Part shown: positions 43,047 through 53,453 of the stretch, in pieces | How positions within the stretch are numbered: position 1 is the first letter of the stretch | How the letters are laid out: each line of letters starts with the position of its first letter | Assembly: GCA_019096155.1 (NCBI GenBank) | Contig: JAHCVI010000002.1 | Span: forward strand, 2,418,001 to 2,482,000 | Direction of reading: 5' to 3' | DNA length: 64,000 bases | DNA from: Staphylotrichum longicolle | Lineage: Eukaryota; Ascomycota; Sordariomycetes; Sordariales; Chaetomiaceae | The notes under the pieces: model-generated | Databases searched by the model: none | The model's input: the letters and a program-made list of their open reading frames with translations, nothing else | What the model was told of the DNA's origin: nothing | Position numbers and translations under genes: made by a program

Positions 43047-43886
43047 ATGATGCAGAAGGAAAGGATGGCAGAGAACAAAGAGACAACGCCTGGGACCAGC
43101 TTTGACCTCTTTGGTCAGCTCCCGCCCGACATCCGACAAGGGATTTGGAGAGAAGCATGCTCAATGCCGACTTCCACGCCAGGGGTCTGCTTCTTTGAGG
43201 AAACATGGGAGCGGAAGGGGCCGGAAGAGGCACTTTGCCTGATCGTGCACGAACCTCACAACCGACATGTCTTGGGAACGAACACCGAGGCCCACGACAT
43301 GGCCCTGAGGTCGGGCGGGACGACTCGCGCCTACAACCCGGAGACGGACATTGTGTACATTCCCGACAAGTTCTTCGACCATTTTATGAACCGCGTGCGC
43401 AATCACGACGCCTCTGCATTGACAAACAAGATCCGCCACGTCGCAATCAGTTTCACTCACACGACCATACATGTTGGGTTCGCCCGTGACTTGGCGTGCA
43501 TCTCTTCGCTCGAGACCGTCTCCGTCGTCTATCCGGGCCCGACCGGCACCTTCAAGCACAACACTGCCGTCGAGATCCCCGCCGACAGGGGCACGCCTCT
43601 CAGACGTCTGACGGAGGAAGAGCTGGGACGCATAACCATCAACGCGGATTATATCTACCGCACGTGGGCGGGGGACTGCCCTGTAAGCTGGACCCGTAGC
43701 GGCCCAGAGGATATGAAGATGACAGAGCGAATGTTCAATTCGGAATGCGGCCCAGCGAGAGCGAGGTCTTATGGAGCTTCGCCGTTGTGGGACTACAAGG
43801 CAAAGCGGCTTAGGATTCGCTATGAGGCGAGGTGCTTCCAGCCCCTGCCGGCGCGAGAGATGTTCTGCTCGCAGAACTCAAATTGA
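43047..43886 (+). CDS. 2EXR-domain protein
   Basis: A single exon of 279 residues. After a 15-residue polar start the protein reads FDLFGQLPPDIRQGIWREA, the F-x-x-F-x-x-L-P-x-(E/D)-I-R-x-x-I-W signature of the fungal 2EXR family (PF20150). The following text (VCFFEETW, LLIVHEPHNRHVLGT-like, YNPETDIVYIPDKFFDHF, KIRHVAISFTH) also fits that family, which is greatly expanded in Pezizomycotina and has no assigned biochemical function. Two ATGs are adjacent at the start; the upstream one is taken. The family is often found, as here, near HET and other accessory genes. Confidence 0.8.
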   Translation: MMQKERMAENKETTPGTSFDLFGQLPPDIRQGIWREACSMPTSTPGVCFFEETWERKGPEEALCLIVHEPHNRHVLGTNTEAHDMALRSGGTTRAYNPETDIVYIPDKFFDHFMNRVRNHDASALTNKIRHVAISFTHTTIHVGFARDLACISSLETVSVVYPGPTGTFKHNTAVEIPADRGTPLRRLTEEELGRITINADYIYRTWAGDCPVSWTRSGPEDMKMTERMFNSECGPARARSYGASPLWDYKAKRLRIRYEARCFQPLPAREMFCSQNSN

Positions 43887-43995
43887 TTGTACTGTAGTAA
43901 ATTTGATTTCACGTTCTTACTCCACGGCTCTCCCTCTGGAGCCTGTCTTCTCCCTCCCCCGCCCCCGCCCCCGCCCCCACATGTTGACTTGGCCG

Positions 43996-44056
<61 letters not shown>

Positions 44057-45055
44057 GGATTCTCTATCGGTACTACATCTGATATACTTGATGATACGTG
44101 ACGCTCCCATCTGGCGGTTCAGTGAACGTTCCCATTCTGTATGCCAATCTTATCCTCCCTTGTTGTCTCTCCCCCTATCGTCTCGTCTTTTTCTTCCGAG
44201 AAGACTTTCCTCCCGGCCCCTGTATTTACGTAGCAGTTCCACACCGGAACGCAACCGCCACCCGCCCTGCCCTCTCACCATGCCAAACGACCTCCTCGAG
44301 AAGTCGGCCTCTCCGAGCACCTTGTGTGAGCGTGGGCATATTGGAACATTTGGTGCACATCGAACTCGACGGGCAAGGCACAGTGATACCTGCCCAAGCC
44401 CCAAGCGGTGTCATCTGCAGGACCGACATCCCTGAGTTTATGGCCGCAACCCGGTGACCTGGACCGAGGTGAGGTGCGAGGTCTCCAACCCCGCAATCTC
44501 GGGATATTCCCCAACCCCGAGGCGAGGAGACAAGAGACAGGAATCCCTTTTCCACCCCCACCCTCTTCTCCCCCCCGGAACATGTGGAGGTTTGGGTTAG
44601 TGTCTCTCCTCCACACCGTCCTCCCCAATTCCCGAGGCGAGTCCCGACTCATGGCCATCTTCGGTGCTTCATTGATCTCACGGGGCATGAGACTTTGGCT
44701 TCAAAACCCCAAGAACCTTTCTATAGGCGACGCCGACCAGCGCCGTATCACGCCTCCTTGTGCGCTCTAATATCAATCAGAAGTTCAGAACCACATTTTC
44801 AGCCCTTCGAAAACCAGGCCCCATCCCAGGACGTGCGGGAGGGGCCGGACGCCGTGATTGCTCCGTATGCACGCGGGCATCCCCATTGTCACGAGGCATT
44901 GTGGCAGAGATATTAACAGTCATCGAATAATACAATTCGTCTCATCTACCTGACCTATCCATCACGGTTGGTCACGTTCCCGAGGTCCTCGGCCTTGATG
45001 GAAGCGGGAGATCGAGTCGTATGCTTCCAGTCATCTACTGAGCCCGCAGCAGTTT
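43887..45055. other. Intergenic region with a long AC microsatellite
   Basis: Between the convergent 2EXR and hydrolase genes. Starts with the 3' end of the 2EXR gene, then a pyrimidine/CCCGCC run and the AC repeat. Frames of 100-180 codons beyond are repeat-driven or of random composition, and I do not call them. Confidence 0.5.
43999..44054. repeat. (AC)28 microsatellite
   Basis: A perfect AC dinucleotide run of 56 bases, the longest simple repeat in the window. It lies about 110 bp beyond the stop codon of the 2EXR gene and may be in its 3' untranslated region. Expected to vary in length between strains. Confidence 0.97.
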
Positions 45056-46105
45056 CTACCCGACAGTCTTGACCGCCGCACCACCCAGCTCCCTTTCCCT
45101 AGCCTCAATGACCCTCTTGAGCCACGCCCGCTTCGTCGCAGCCGCAAACACAGCGACGGGCGCGTCCTGGCTCAGCATGTCAAACCCATGGTACGCCCCA
45201 GGCCACACGTGCAACTCGGCATTGACGCCCGACCTCCACAGCGTCGACGCGACCGCGACCGCCTCGTCGCGGAACACCTCGCAGGCGCCGGCGTCGACGA
45301 ACGTCTGCGGGAGGCCCCGCAGGTCGGTCGCCCGCGCGGGAGCCACCAGCTCGCTCACGGCGTCGATGCCGCGGTCCGCGCCGAGGACGTGGTCCCAGGC
45401 CATGCGGTTCGTGGTCCCGCACCAGGGCCCGTCGCGCGCGAACTGCTTGGACGAGGACGTGCCGTCGCGGTCGTCGAGCATGGGCGTCATGAGCATGAGC
45501 GCAAAGGGGTAGCTCTTGCGGTTGTTCCGGCACAGCATGGCCGTCCCCATCGCGATGGGCGCGCCCCCGGAGCCGCCGTTGACGATGATCTTGGCGGCAT
45601 CAATGCCCAGGCGGGTGGCATTCTCGGCGGTCCAGAGGAGGCCGGCGTAGGTGTCGTGCAGGGCGGCAGCGCGCGGGTGCTCGGGCGCGAGGCGGTACTC
45701 GACCGCGACGAAGACGGCCTCGGCCTCGGGCTCGAGGTAGCCCATCACCACGTCCAGGCCGGTGAACCTCTGGCCCCCGACCTGGCCGCCGCCGTGGACG
45801 CAGTAGACGCACGGGCGGTCTGTTCTAGTCGAGCCCTTGGGCGTGAAGACGCTGAGGATGACGTCGGCATCGCCGGGCTCGAGGCCCGGGACGCCGACTT
45901 CCTCATGGTCAAAGTCTGGCTGGGCCTTGAGGACGCGGTCGATCCCGAGGGTGTCGTTGAGTTGCCGGAGACGTGCGAGGTCGAGGATTTCTGGGAGCTG
46001 CTCTGACATGGAGTCCATGCTCGGCTGGAGGAGTGGGTCGTATGGCGGGCGGAGGGGCCTGGGCCACGGTGACGGGGCGGGTCGGGAAGCTGCTGTCTGC
46101 GACAT
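45056..46105 (-). CDS. Alpha/beta hydrolase, HSL-like (alpha/beta hydrolase fold-3)
   Basis: A single exon of 349 residues, starting at ATG 46105 (the frame is open further upstream but has no ATG). The oxyanion-hole motif HGGG (104-107) in CVYCVHGGGQVGG, the block VEYRLAPEHPRAAALHDTYAGL, and the nucleophile elbow NGGSGGAP (Ser179) identify the hormone-sensitive-lipase-like family. The acid lies in ACEVFRDEA, where Glu276 takes the position of the more common Asp, and His306 is in GAYHGFD. Members hydrolyse esters of small molecules; some fungal ones deacetylate or open lactones of secondary metabolites. There is no signal peptide, so it is probably cytosolic. Together with the nearby acyltransferase it forms a potential acylation/deacylation pair, but this is inference. 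Confidence 0.92.
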   Translation of the reverse strand: MSQTAASRPAPSPWPRPLRPPYDPLLQPSMDSMSEQLPEILDLARLRQLNDTLGIDRVLKAQPDFDHEEVGVPGLEPGDADVILSVFTPKGSTRTDRPCVYCVHGGGQVGGQRFTGLDVVMGYLEPEAEAVFVAVEYRLAPEHPRAAALHDTYAGLLWTAENATRLGIDAAKIIVNGGSGGAPIAMGTAMLCRNNRKSYPFALMLMTPMLDDRDGTSSSKQFARDGPWCGTTNRMAWDHVLGADRGIDAVSELVAPARATDLRGLPQTFVDAGACEVFRDEAVAVASTLWRSGVNAELHVWPGAYHGFDMLSQDAPVAVFAAATKRAWLKRVIEARERELGGAAVKTVG

Positions 46106-47584
46106 GATGGCGTACTGTGTGTTGGGCCGGGCAGAGTGCACGGGTAGGAGAAGAGTAGGCTAGGAGAGTATTGTCGCTGTGTTGGGGGATCCCGAGCTCA
46201 CACGATGTGGACGTACATCAGTTAAAGTACCTCCAGTCCTGAGGTCTGTAGTGGGATACTGAAGGAGTTATACAAACACCCATACACATCAGGGGGTCGC
46301 GCTGAGGGTGTGCTTCCCCGCATCGGGCCTTCGCAGTCTAGCATGACCCCGAAGCGTGTCCGAGCTCATGGAGCCATTGCAGGAGCTCCGCCGGACGACG
46401 GGAACCTTTCCATCCAGAGCTCGCCGGGAGAACGGAGAGTCCTGGTGCTGGATCGCGGGCCCAAGGGAGTCCCTGAGAAAGGACCAGGCGGAGACGCTAA
46501 CGCAGCAGACGACGTCGTCAAGATAGCACGTCTTGGCAATTCCAGCATCGCCGGCCCCAGCTTCACGGAATGCTCAATCAGCATCTACACCAGCTTGAGC
46601 TGTAACCTCCGTGAGAAGGTAGTTGCAGGGTGACTACCGAAAATGAAATGATGGGGACCGTGACAATGCTATAAGTTGCCTATATGTAGATGGGTCCGCT
46701 GCAGGTACCTAGATTATCATTTCCTGTCTTCGACCAAGGGGCAAGGGACACAACACGACGTCGCCAGTATTCCTTCGGTCACTTACTGGGAACCATGTCG
46801 TTATCCTCCACGCTCAACGATGTGGCCAGAGCGGCCCCGTGGGCGGCTGGCTACGGCCGTCAACGGCACCGCCGACTACTACGACAGCGTCCTGGCCCGC
46901 GATCCCCAGGCTTCCGGGGACTATCGATTCTTTGTACCACCCGGAAGCCTGCACTGCACTGCCTGCGGCATGCTGCCGCACGTTATGGGTGTGATGGAAG
47001 TTCATGGTCGACTGGGGTGAGAAAGGGTACTGCGCCGGATACTTTGCCCGCCGAGGGCAAGAACAGAAATGGGGTTGAGTTGACGAGGAATATCTGCATG
47101 TATCCGCGGGTGCAGCACTACGTCGGCGGCGATATGGAGGACCCGTCATCCTTCCAGTGCGTGTAGGAGAGGCAATAGCACTTGTGAGCGAATCTGGAAC
47201 AATGTCGCTGCAGCCTCTTGCTGCAGTTTCCTTGCTGCAATTCTCTGCCTGTCGAGTGGCTTGGGCGGCTTGGCTGAAGCCAAGTGAGGAGCAGCGTGAG
47301 GGAGGCCAACCAGCAAGACTGAAAGCCCGGGTCAGCCCCGCGGTTTGCCTCCGATCCACCCTGGTCTGGAGCTCTTGACCTTTTAAGTCACAAGTTAACA
47401 ACGACTCTCGGCCTCGAGCTTTGTTTCTCCCATTCTATCTTGTGGTTGCGTAAAGCTGTTTCAAGAATGGAAAGTACCTGTAATTAGGCTTTCATTCGAA
47501 GTACAATAGGTACGTACCGTAGGCTCACAGCGGCTCTACATCCCGCCCAATCGAGAAGAAACGAAACCAGCCAATTCACGCGCC
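46106..47584. other. Divergent intergenic region (hydrolase / HET gene)
   Basis: About 1.5 kb between divergent genes. Open frames of 100-195 codons overlap one another on both strands without motifs. Short CTGCAG-containing inverted text occurs near 47205-47235. No gene called. Confidence 0.5.
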
Positions 47585-49624
47585 ATGGAACTGCTGTCGA
47601 CCGAATACGATGATGGCGCCGCCCACGCCTACCAGTACACGCCGCTACCAGGCTCCCGAACCATTCGAGCCTTGAAGCTCTGGCCGTTGCTGGAGCCGTC
47701 CAAAGATGGGAAAGACCCGTCCGGTGGTGACGGGGAGCATCTGGCCGAAGAAGACACGGCCACCACCAGCCGCCTCGAACCCATCCAATGCTCTCTGATC
47801 GAACTCGACCTCGACGCGGAACCAGAACCCGAGTACGTGGCTCTCTCGTACGTGTGGGGTGATCCCAAGGTGCAAACCACCATCTACATCGACGGGCAGC
47901 CCATGAAAGCAACGGTCAACCTCGAGGCGGCACTGCGGGACCTGCGCGTCTCCAACATGCATTGTCTCATCTGGGCTGACGCCATTTGCATCAACCAAGC
48001 CGACGTGGCCGAGCGCTCGGCCCAGGTCCAGATGATGGCTGACATTTACCGCCGCGCCACCCGCGTGTGCATCTGGCTCGGATCTTCGCTCTCGCCGCAC
48101 GACCTCGGCAGCTACCCGAGCGTCCGCGCATACATGAACAAGACCTTTGAGTTATTCGATGACAGATCAGCGGGCGGATGGGGCTCAGAGAACCCGGAGG
48201 ACTCCGAGGAAGATAGCGACGACGAAATACACCAGTGGGGGGCCATCCAGCGCTTCATCGAACGTGCCCTCGCACGAGCGAAGCGAGGCGAGGCGAACTT
48301 CTTCGAGCACGACTGGGAGCCCTTCAAGAGGATCATGCGTCTCCCGTGGTTCAGGCGCAAGTGGGTGTTCCAGGAAGCCGTCCTCGCGCGCCAGGACCCA
48401 GAGGTTATCATTGGGCGTGAATCCATTCCATTCTCACGGCTCGCCGAGCTGTGCTACCCCTTGATTCTTGGGCTGGCCGACTACATTGTCGCAACAGACG
48501 AAGCGTCCCAGGCTGAGGCCATCAAAACATCCGCACATATCTGCGAGATGATACGCGGTTTCCGCAAAAAGCTGTGCGACGCCGTCCCCAGCCCGCTGCT
48601 GAACCTCATATTCGTAACGCGCAATCTCAAGTGCTGGGAGCCACGCGATCACATCTATGCCCTCGCCGGTATCGCGACCGATACCCCTCCTAAGCTGCGC
48701 GTCGACTACTCGTGCACGCCGGCCGAAAGCTTTGCCGACATGGCCCGGCTGCAGATCGTCGACCGCAAGGACTTCACTTTCCTGTCCATCGGCTACGATC
48801 CCGAGATAGGCCGACGAGACGGCTTACCATCGTGGGTGCCGAACCTCGCCGCCATGCTCTACGGGTTTGCGTCCCTGACCACCAGCAACGTCTCCATCTA
48901 CTGTGCCGGGGCCCGCCTCGCCGCCGAGCCTATCCTGCGTCTCTCCGATGACAACCGCACCCTCTTTGTCACGGGTGTAGTGCTGCCCGACCGCATCACG
49001 TCCGTGGTACCGAATGTCCGAGAGACGATGCTCCAAGCTGACCCCCCCTCATCCACCCAGGACCTTGTTCGGTCGAGAATCCGTCATGGGCGCGAGTGGT
49101 TCGGCATGTGCCTCCAGCTTGCCGTGGGCAGCGAGGAGCCCCTAACAAGCCTGGACGGTATCTCACCGGCGGCCTGGGACGCGTTCAGCCGCACCATGGT
49201 GTGCGGGCGGACCGTGACGGGCAACCACGCCCCTGCCGAGCTTCCCGATCTGATGCGGCGCTTCTGGAGACTCATGTCGCTGCTCAGCCAGCCCCCGCCG
49301 GTTGGAGTGCACAGGGGCGAGGGCGACTTGGGCGTGTCGATGGCGATCGACGGTGCCCTCGCCTCCAACTCGGGAGGGAGACGCTTCTTCGTGACGGAGA
49401 CGGGCAGGCTGGGCCAAGCGACGTTGACGGCGCGACCGGGGGACGAGATCTTCGTCGCCGTCGGTGCGCAGGTGCCGTTTGTGGTGAGAAGGACGACCAC
49501 TCTATTGCCGGAAACTGGCGCTGCCGCCTATGAATTTGTTGGAGAGTGTTATCTTGACGGTGTAATGAACGGAGAGGCGTATGATGGAGAGGATGTGGAA
49601 CTGCAAGAGATTGGGCTGATGTAG
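47585..49624 (+). CDS. HET-domain protein (heterokaryon incompatibility type)
   Basis: A single exon of 679 residues. The HET domain at about residues 80-200 shows YVALSYVWGDP, CLIWADAICINQ and RVCIWLGSS, then LPWFRRKWVFQEAVLA. The segment CWEPRDHIYALAGIA .. LRVDYSCTPAESFADMA is the conserved 'DPRDKIYALLGI' region that follows the HET domain in many members. The C-terminus, RPGDEIFVAVGAQVPFVVRR .. YEFVGECYLDGVMNGEA, matches the terminal module of the HET gene at 27389, so the two are distant paralogues. An acidic insertion (ENPEDSEEDSDDE) lies near residue 200. The role is nonself recognition or regulated cell death by family analogy. Unlike the other copy it has no introns. Confidence 0.94.
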   Translation: MELLSTEYDDGAAHAYQYTPLPGSRTIRALKLWPLLEPSKDGKDPSGGDGEHLAEEDTATTSRLEPIQCSLIELDLDAEPEPEYVALSYVWGDPKVQTTIYIDGQPMKATVNLEAALRDLRVSNMHCLIWADAICINQADVAERSAQVQMMADIYRRATRVCIWLGSSLSPHDLGSYPSVRAYMNKTFELFDDRSAGGWGSENPEDSEEDSDDEIHQWGAIQRFIERALARAKRGEANFFEHDWEPFKRIMRLPWFRRKWVFQEAVLARQDPEVIIGRESIPFSRLAELCYPLILGLADYIVATDEASQAEAIKTSAHICEMIRGFRKKLCDAVPSPLLNLIFVTRNLKCWEPRDHIYALAGIATDTPPKLRVDYSCTPAESFADMARLQIVDRKDFTFLSIGYDPEIGRRDGLPSWVPNLAAMLYGFASLTTSNVSIYCAGARLAAEPILRLSDDNRTLFVTGVVLPDRITSVVPNVRETMLQADPPSSTQDLVRSRIRHGREWFGMCLQLAVGSEEPLTSLDGISPAAWDAFSRTMVCGRTVTGNHAPAELPDLMRRFWRLMSLLSQPPPVGVHRGEGDLGVSMAIDGALASNSGGRRFFVTETGRLGQATLTARPGDEIFVAVGAQVPFVVRRTTTLLPETGAAAYEFVGECYLDGVMNGEAYDGEDVELQEIGLM

Positions 49625-50470
49625 GAGAAGAAGGGAGACGATAGGCGGCGATCAGTTTCACCCTGGCTCACCTTGCCTAGCTCAAGCCTAGGTACCTAGC
49701 TTCTTTCAAGTAGCAGCCACACAGCAGAGGGACTCGCGACGCGTCGGATTGGAGGCCAAGAGTGGCCATTGTGAGACGGTTGAGCTGAGCGCCCGCAAAC
49801 GTGCCAGGGCTTCCTCAACAAAACAGAAAGGAAAATCGGCTCTCGAAGTTGGACGTAAAAATGGCCGAAGGTTAACCACTCCAGCAAGATCCACTGTTAA
49901 AGCAGCATCCAACGGTGCCTACATAATTGTTCAACGAGTCGTAGCCCACGTGCAACCCCTGACCACAGGAACTGTGTTCATGGTTGCCATATGTTGCCAA
50001 AGTTCGGAAGGACTGATAGAAATAGTTGTAGCCCCAAAGGAGACGATCGAGTTGCAGAATCGATCTGCTTCAATTCTGCGGCCAGACACCAGATTGAAAC
50101 CTGTCTTGTATACCGTATCTCGGCTAGAAGGTCGTGATCTTTGTACTGTCAACGAGAAACTCACAAGCGACCCCCTGCAGCTCTCGGAAACAAACAAGCA
50201 AACCACAAAGGAAGAAAAATTCATGTTAGCCTGCCCACCCGAGACCCTACCTTACCCAGCATCTCATTGTCGGACTCCGAGTCCTAATCACAGGCCGAAG
50301 ATTTCCGGAGCCCATGAAGAGCTTGGTGTCACAGGTCAGGTCTATCCCCATTTATTTACGGCATTATCGGCTGCTCCTGTCTCAGCCGCTGGTTTCAACC
50401 CGAGTCGCCCGCAGCATCGACCACCAGTTCCATCTCCTTCCACTGCTACAGCATCATCAAGGACTCAAGG
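49625..50470. other. Intergenic region between HET and SDR genes
   Basis: Contains a perfect 12-bp palindrome CTAGGTACCTAG at 49688-49699 just after the HET gene. A long frame crossing into the SDR gene in another phase is not coding. Otherwise empty. Confidence 0.55.
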
Positions 50471-51199
50471 ATGCCCGTCTACTGCATCACGGGCACAAAC
50501 CGTGGACTAGGGCTCGAGTTCGTCAAGCAACTCGCCCAGTCAAGCACCAACACCATCATCGCCACCACCCATCCCCGCGCTACCGACCTCGCCGACCTCC
50601 ACGCCGTCGCGTCCCCGTCCACGCACATCCTGACGTGCGACGTAAGCAGCATCCCCTCCATCCAGTCCTTCATCCAAGAAGCCACGCACGCCCTCAACGG
50701 CGGCCACCTGCAAAAAATCGACTTCCTCCTCAACAACGCCGGCGTCAACCTCGCCCCGCAGCAAACCTCCCTCTCGCTCGGGCCCGACGAGCTCCACGCC
50801 CAGTTCGCCGTCAACGTCCTCGGCCCGGCCAAGCTCGTCGAGCTCCTGCTCGCCGCCGGCCTGCTGTCCCCATCGGTCCGCATCCTCAACATGAGCTCCT
50901 CGCTCGGCAGCATGCAGTTCAGCTCCTCGCTCCGGCCGCGCTGGTGCGCCGGGTACGCCATCTCCAAGGCGGCGCTCAACATGCTGACGGTCCACCAGAG
51001 CGAGGACGTCCGGCGGGAGCTGCCGGGGGCCGTGGTGGTCGCCATGGCGCCGGGGCTGTGCAAGACGAGGATGGGCGGGGAGGAGGCGGTGCTGGAGCCC
51101 AGGGAGAGCGTGGGTGGCATGTTGAGGGTGCTTGGGGGGTTGGGGAGCGAGGATACGGGGTTGTTTTACCAGTGGACGGGGGAGAAGGTGCCGTGGTGA
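50471..51199 (+). CDS. Short-chain dehydrogenase/reductase
   Basis: A single exon of 242 residues with the full classical SDR pattern: cofactor loop TGTNRGLG (7-14), LTCDVSS at the adenine-binding position, NNAG (88-91), the catalytic Ser in ILNMSSSLGSM (about 142-144) and YxxxK as YAISK (Tyr162, Lys166), then the PGLCKT segment. Such enzymes oxidise or reduce alcohols and ketones with NAD(P)(H). Arg11 within the glycine loop hints at NADP, which is inference. No signal peptide, so cytosolic. The gene lies head-on to a DHA2 efflux gene with 373 bp between their stop codons. The start follows a leader rich in CA and is the first ATG of the frame. Confidence 0.93.
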   Translation: MPVYCITGTNRGLGLEFVKQLAQSSTNTIIATTHPRATDLADLHAVASPSTHILTCDVSSIPSIQSFIQEATHALNGGHLQKIDFLLNNAGVNLAPQQTSLSLGPDELHAQFAVNVLGPAKLVELLLAAGLLSPSVRILNMSSSLGSMQFSSSLRPRWCAGYAISKAALNMLTVHQSEDVRRELPGAVVVAMAPGLCKTRMGGEEAVLEPRESVGGMLRVLGGLGSEDTGLFYQWTGEKVPW

Positions 51200-51572
51200 C
51201 GGTGGGCCGGATGTAGCCGCTCCCCTCTCAGAGGATAGGATCGTATTGAAATAGGGTTTGCCTTGGTTGAGCTTCACTGCGGCTGCTTGCAGAACTCGGC
51301 CTGTTCCAAGTGTGTCTTTGCGTCTCAGTGTGGCCGAGGAACGGGGAAAACTGGGAATCTCAAGACGTGAATTACTACCGACGCAAAGAGGTATCTCCAA
51401 CTCCGTCTAACACCAGCCCAAAAACAAGCGCAATCGCTGACTCCGTCTATCCCCCCTTTAAAACAAAAGAATCCTCGTCCTCCTCTTCCATTACCTCCAT
51501 CCCCCTTACAACTCTCCCCCCAATTCCATTTCAATCCTCCCCATCACACCCCACCTCTTTGAATCCGTCCAG
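51200..51572. other. Convergent spacer between SDR and DHA2 genes
   Basis: Probable 3' untranslated sequence of both genes. The right half is pyrimidine-rich (about 51440-51560). Nothing else seen. Confidence 0.6.
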
Positions 51573-53453
51573 TTACACCGCAGCCCCCGCCTTCACACTA
51601 TTCCTGTTCAGCCTCTTAAAGTTGCTAAACAGGCTGACGACAAACGACACGCCGACGGCGCCCAGCGCCAGCGCCAGCGCCGTCTGGATGCCCGCCATGT
51701 AGGCGACCAGGATGCCCGGCACCTGCTCGGCGGGGAACATCTGGCGGATCTGGGTGGCGCCCGTGGCGAGGACGGCGAGCGGGTTGACGGCCGGGGCCGA
51801 GGTCGCGAGGCGGTTGAGCATGGTGTTGACGAAGGCGGACTGCGCGGCCGAGACCCAGAAGGCGCCGCCTACTGTTTGGAAGACTGGAGCACAAGCGAAG
51901 GTTAGTTGGAGGTTGGCTAAGTGAAGGTGGGTGAAGGAGAGGGGAAGGCTTACAGAGGATGATGGCGGTGGTGGACGAGATGTCGTCGGGCTTGGCGGTG
52001 GCCTGGCCGATGACGATGGGGACCTGGAAGGCGGCGCCCCAGGCGAAGCCGCCGAGGATCTGGTAGCCGATCCACTTGCCGCTGGAGGTGCCGATGTCGA
52101 GGGTGTAGAGCAGGCCGGCGGCGATGGTGGCGAGGGCGGCGCTGACGACGGCGACGGGCGCGGCGATGCCCGTGGCCGAGATGCCGGCGCCCGCGACGAT
52201 GGTGGCGACGGTGACGGACAGGATCAGCGGGAGGTTGCGCACGCCCGACTCGGTGGGGCTCGAGTTGTCGATGCTCTGGAAGTAGATGGGCAGGTAGTAG
52301 ATGATGACGAAGTAGGAGCCGGCGAAGAGGAAGGTGAAGATGGACGAGACCCAGACGTCGCGGTGCTTGAAGAGGCGCGGGACGATCATGGAGCGCTCGC
52401 CGTTGTACCACTCCCAGAAGCCGAAGGCGATGGAGATGAGCACGAAGCCGACGAGAAGGCCGATGACGGTGGCGTCGTTCCACGGACGCGTCTGACCACC
52501 GTACTGCAGGGCCAGGATGTAGGAAATGACGGCGCCCATGACGAGGGCAGTGCCGACCAGGTCCATCTGTAAAAGCTTCTCCTTCAGGGGCGCCACGACC
52601 GGCTTGGCCCCGCTGGGCGTCGTGAAGAAGAAGAAGATGATGATGGCCGAGAGACCACCGATGGGGAGGTTGACGTAGAAGCACCACCGCCAGGTGACAT
52701 GGTCCGAGAAGGCACCGCCAATGAGAGGCCCGACCACGGCCGCGATGCCATAGGCAGTGCCGACAACGCCGGTGAAGATGGGCCGCGTCTTGGGGGGCGC
52801 GGTGAAGGCGATGATGGTGTAAGCACCCGAGCCAATGCCGGCAGCACCGACACCAGCAATGGCACGCCCCACGATCAGGGCTGTCGAGTTGGGCGCGACG
52901 CCGCAGATCAAGCTTCCGAGCTCAAAGATGAAGATGGAGATCAAGAAGCTGATCTTCAGGGGGAAGTACTTGAACACCTTGCCCCATGTCGACTGGAAGC
53001 CGCCGACGGTCATGAAAAATGCCGATCCGTACCAGGCGACATCCTCGAGACCTTGAAACTCGTCTGTGATCCTGGGAATGGCAGTTGCGACAATAGTCTG
53101 GTGCTGCGTGTCAGATAGCTGTTGGGTAAGATGCAAGATCCAGATGGCGGACAACATACCATATCAAGAGAAACCAGAAAGATGCTGAGCACCAAGGCCA
53201 CAACAATGAAGGCAAAGGGCAATCCTGTGGGATACTCAATCCCGTCATCCTCCGCTGGAGCTTCCTCCTTGACACTACTGTTTGTTTCTGGTTCCTTCTT
53301 TTCATCTTCGCTCGTCGCGCCGCTCAGATAGGCATCGTACTTGGGGTTCGGGGGTTGGAGGGTCGAGGCTTGTCCACTTGAGCCGGGTCGGTCCTCGTTG
53401 GCAAGGGTTGTGTTGGAGGACCGTTCGGGTCCTGGGGAAGGGGGAGGTGTCAT
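51573..53453 (-). CDS. DHA2-family MFS efflux transporter (14 TM)
   Basis: Three exons on the minus strand, 53453-53160, 53097-51954 and 51883-51573, give 582 residues. The N-terminal 70 residues are hydrophilic; the first helix ends in the diagnostic SLDM-TIVATAIPRITDEF, formed across the first exon junction. Further family blocks include DVAWYGSAFFMTVGGFQSTWGK, GRAIAGVGAAGIGSGAYTII, VVGPLIGGAFSDHVTWRWCFYVNLPIGG (motif C) and the final FFQTVGGAFWVSAAQSAF. About 14 hydrophobic segments are present. DHA2 pumps export toxic compounds, amino acids or the organism's own secondary metabolites by proton antiport at the plasma membrane. The neighbourhood (SDR, hydrolase, acyltransferase) makes export of a modified metabolite a reasonable guess. 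Confidence 0.95.

Noticed and set aside
45188..46006. 272-codon plus-strand frame opposite the hydrolase gene
   Set aside because: Antisense shadow; the minus strand carries the complete catalytic motif set of an alpha/beta hydrolase.
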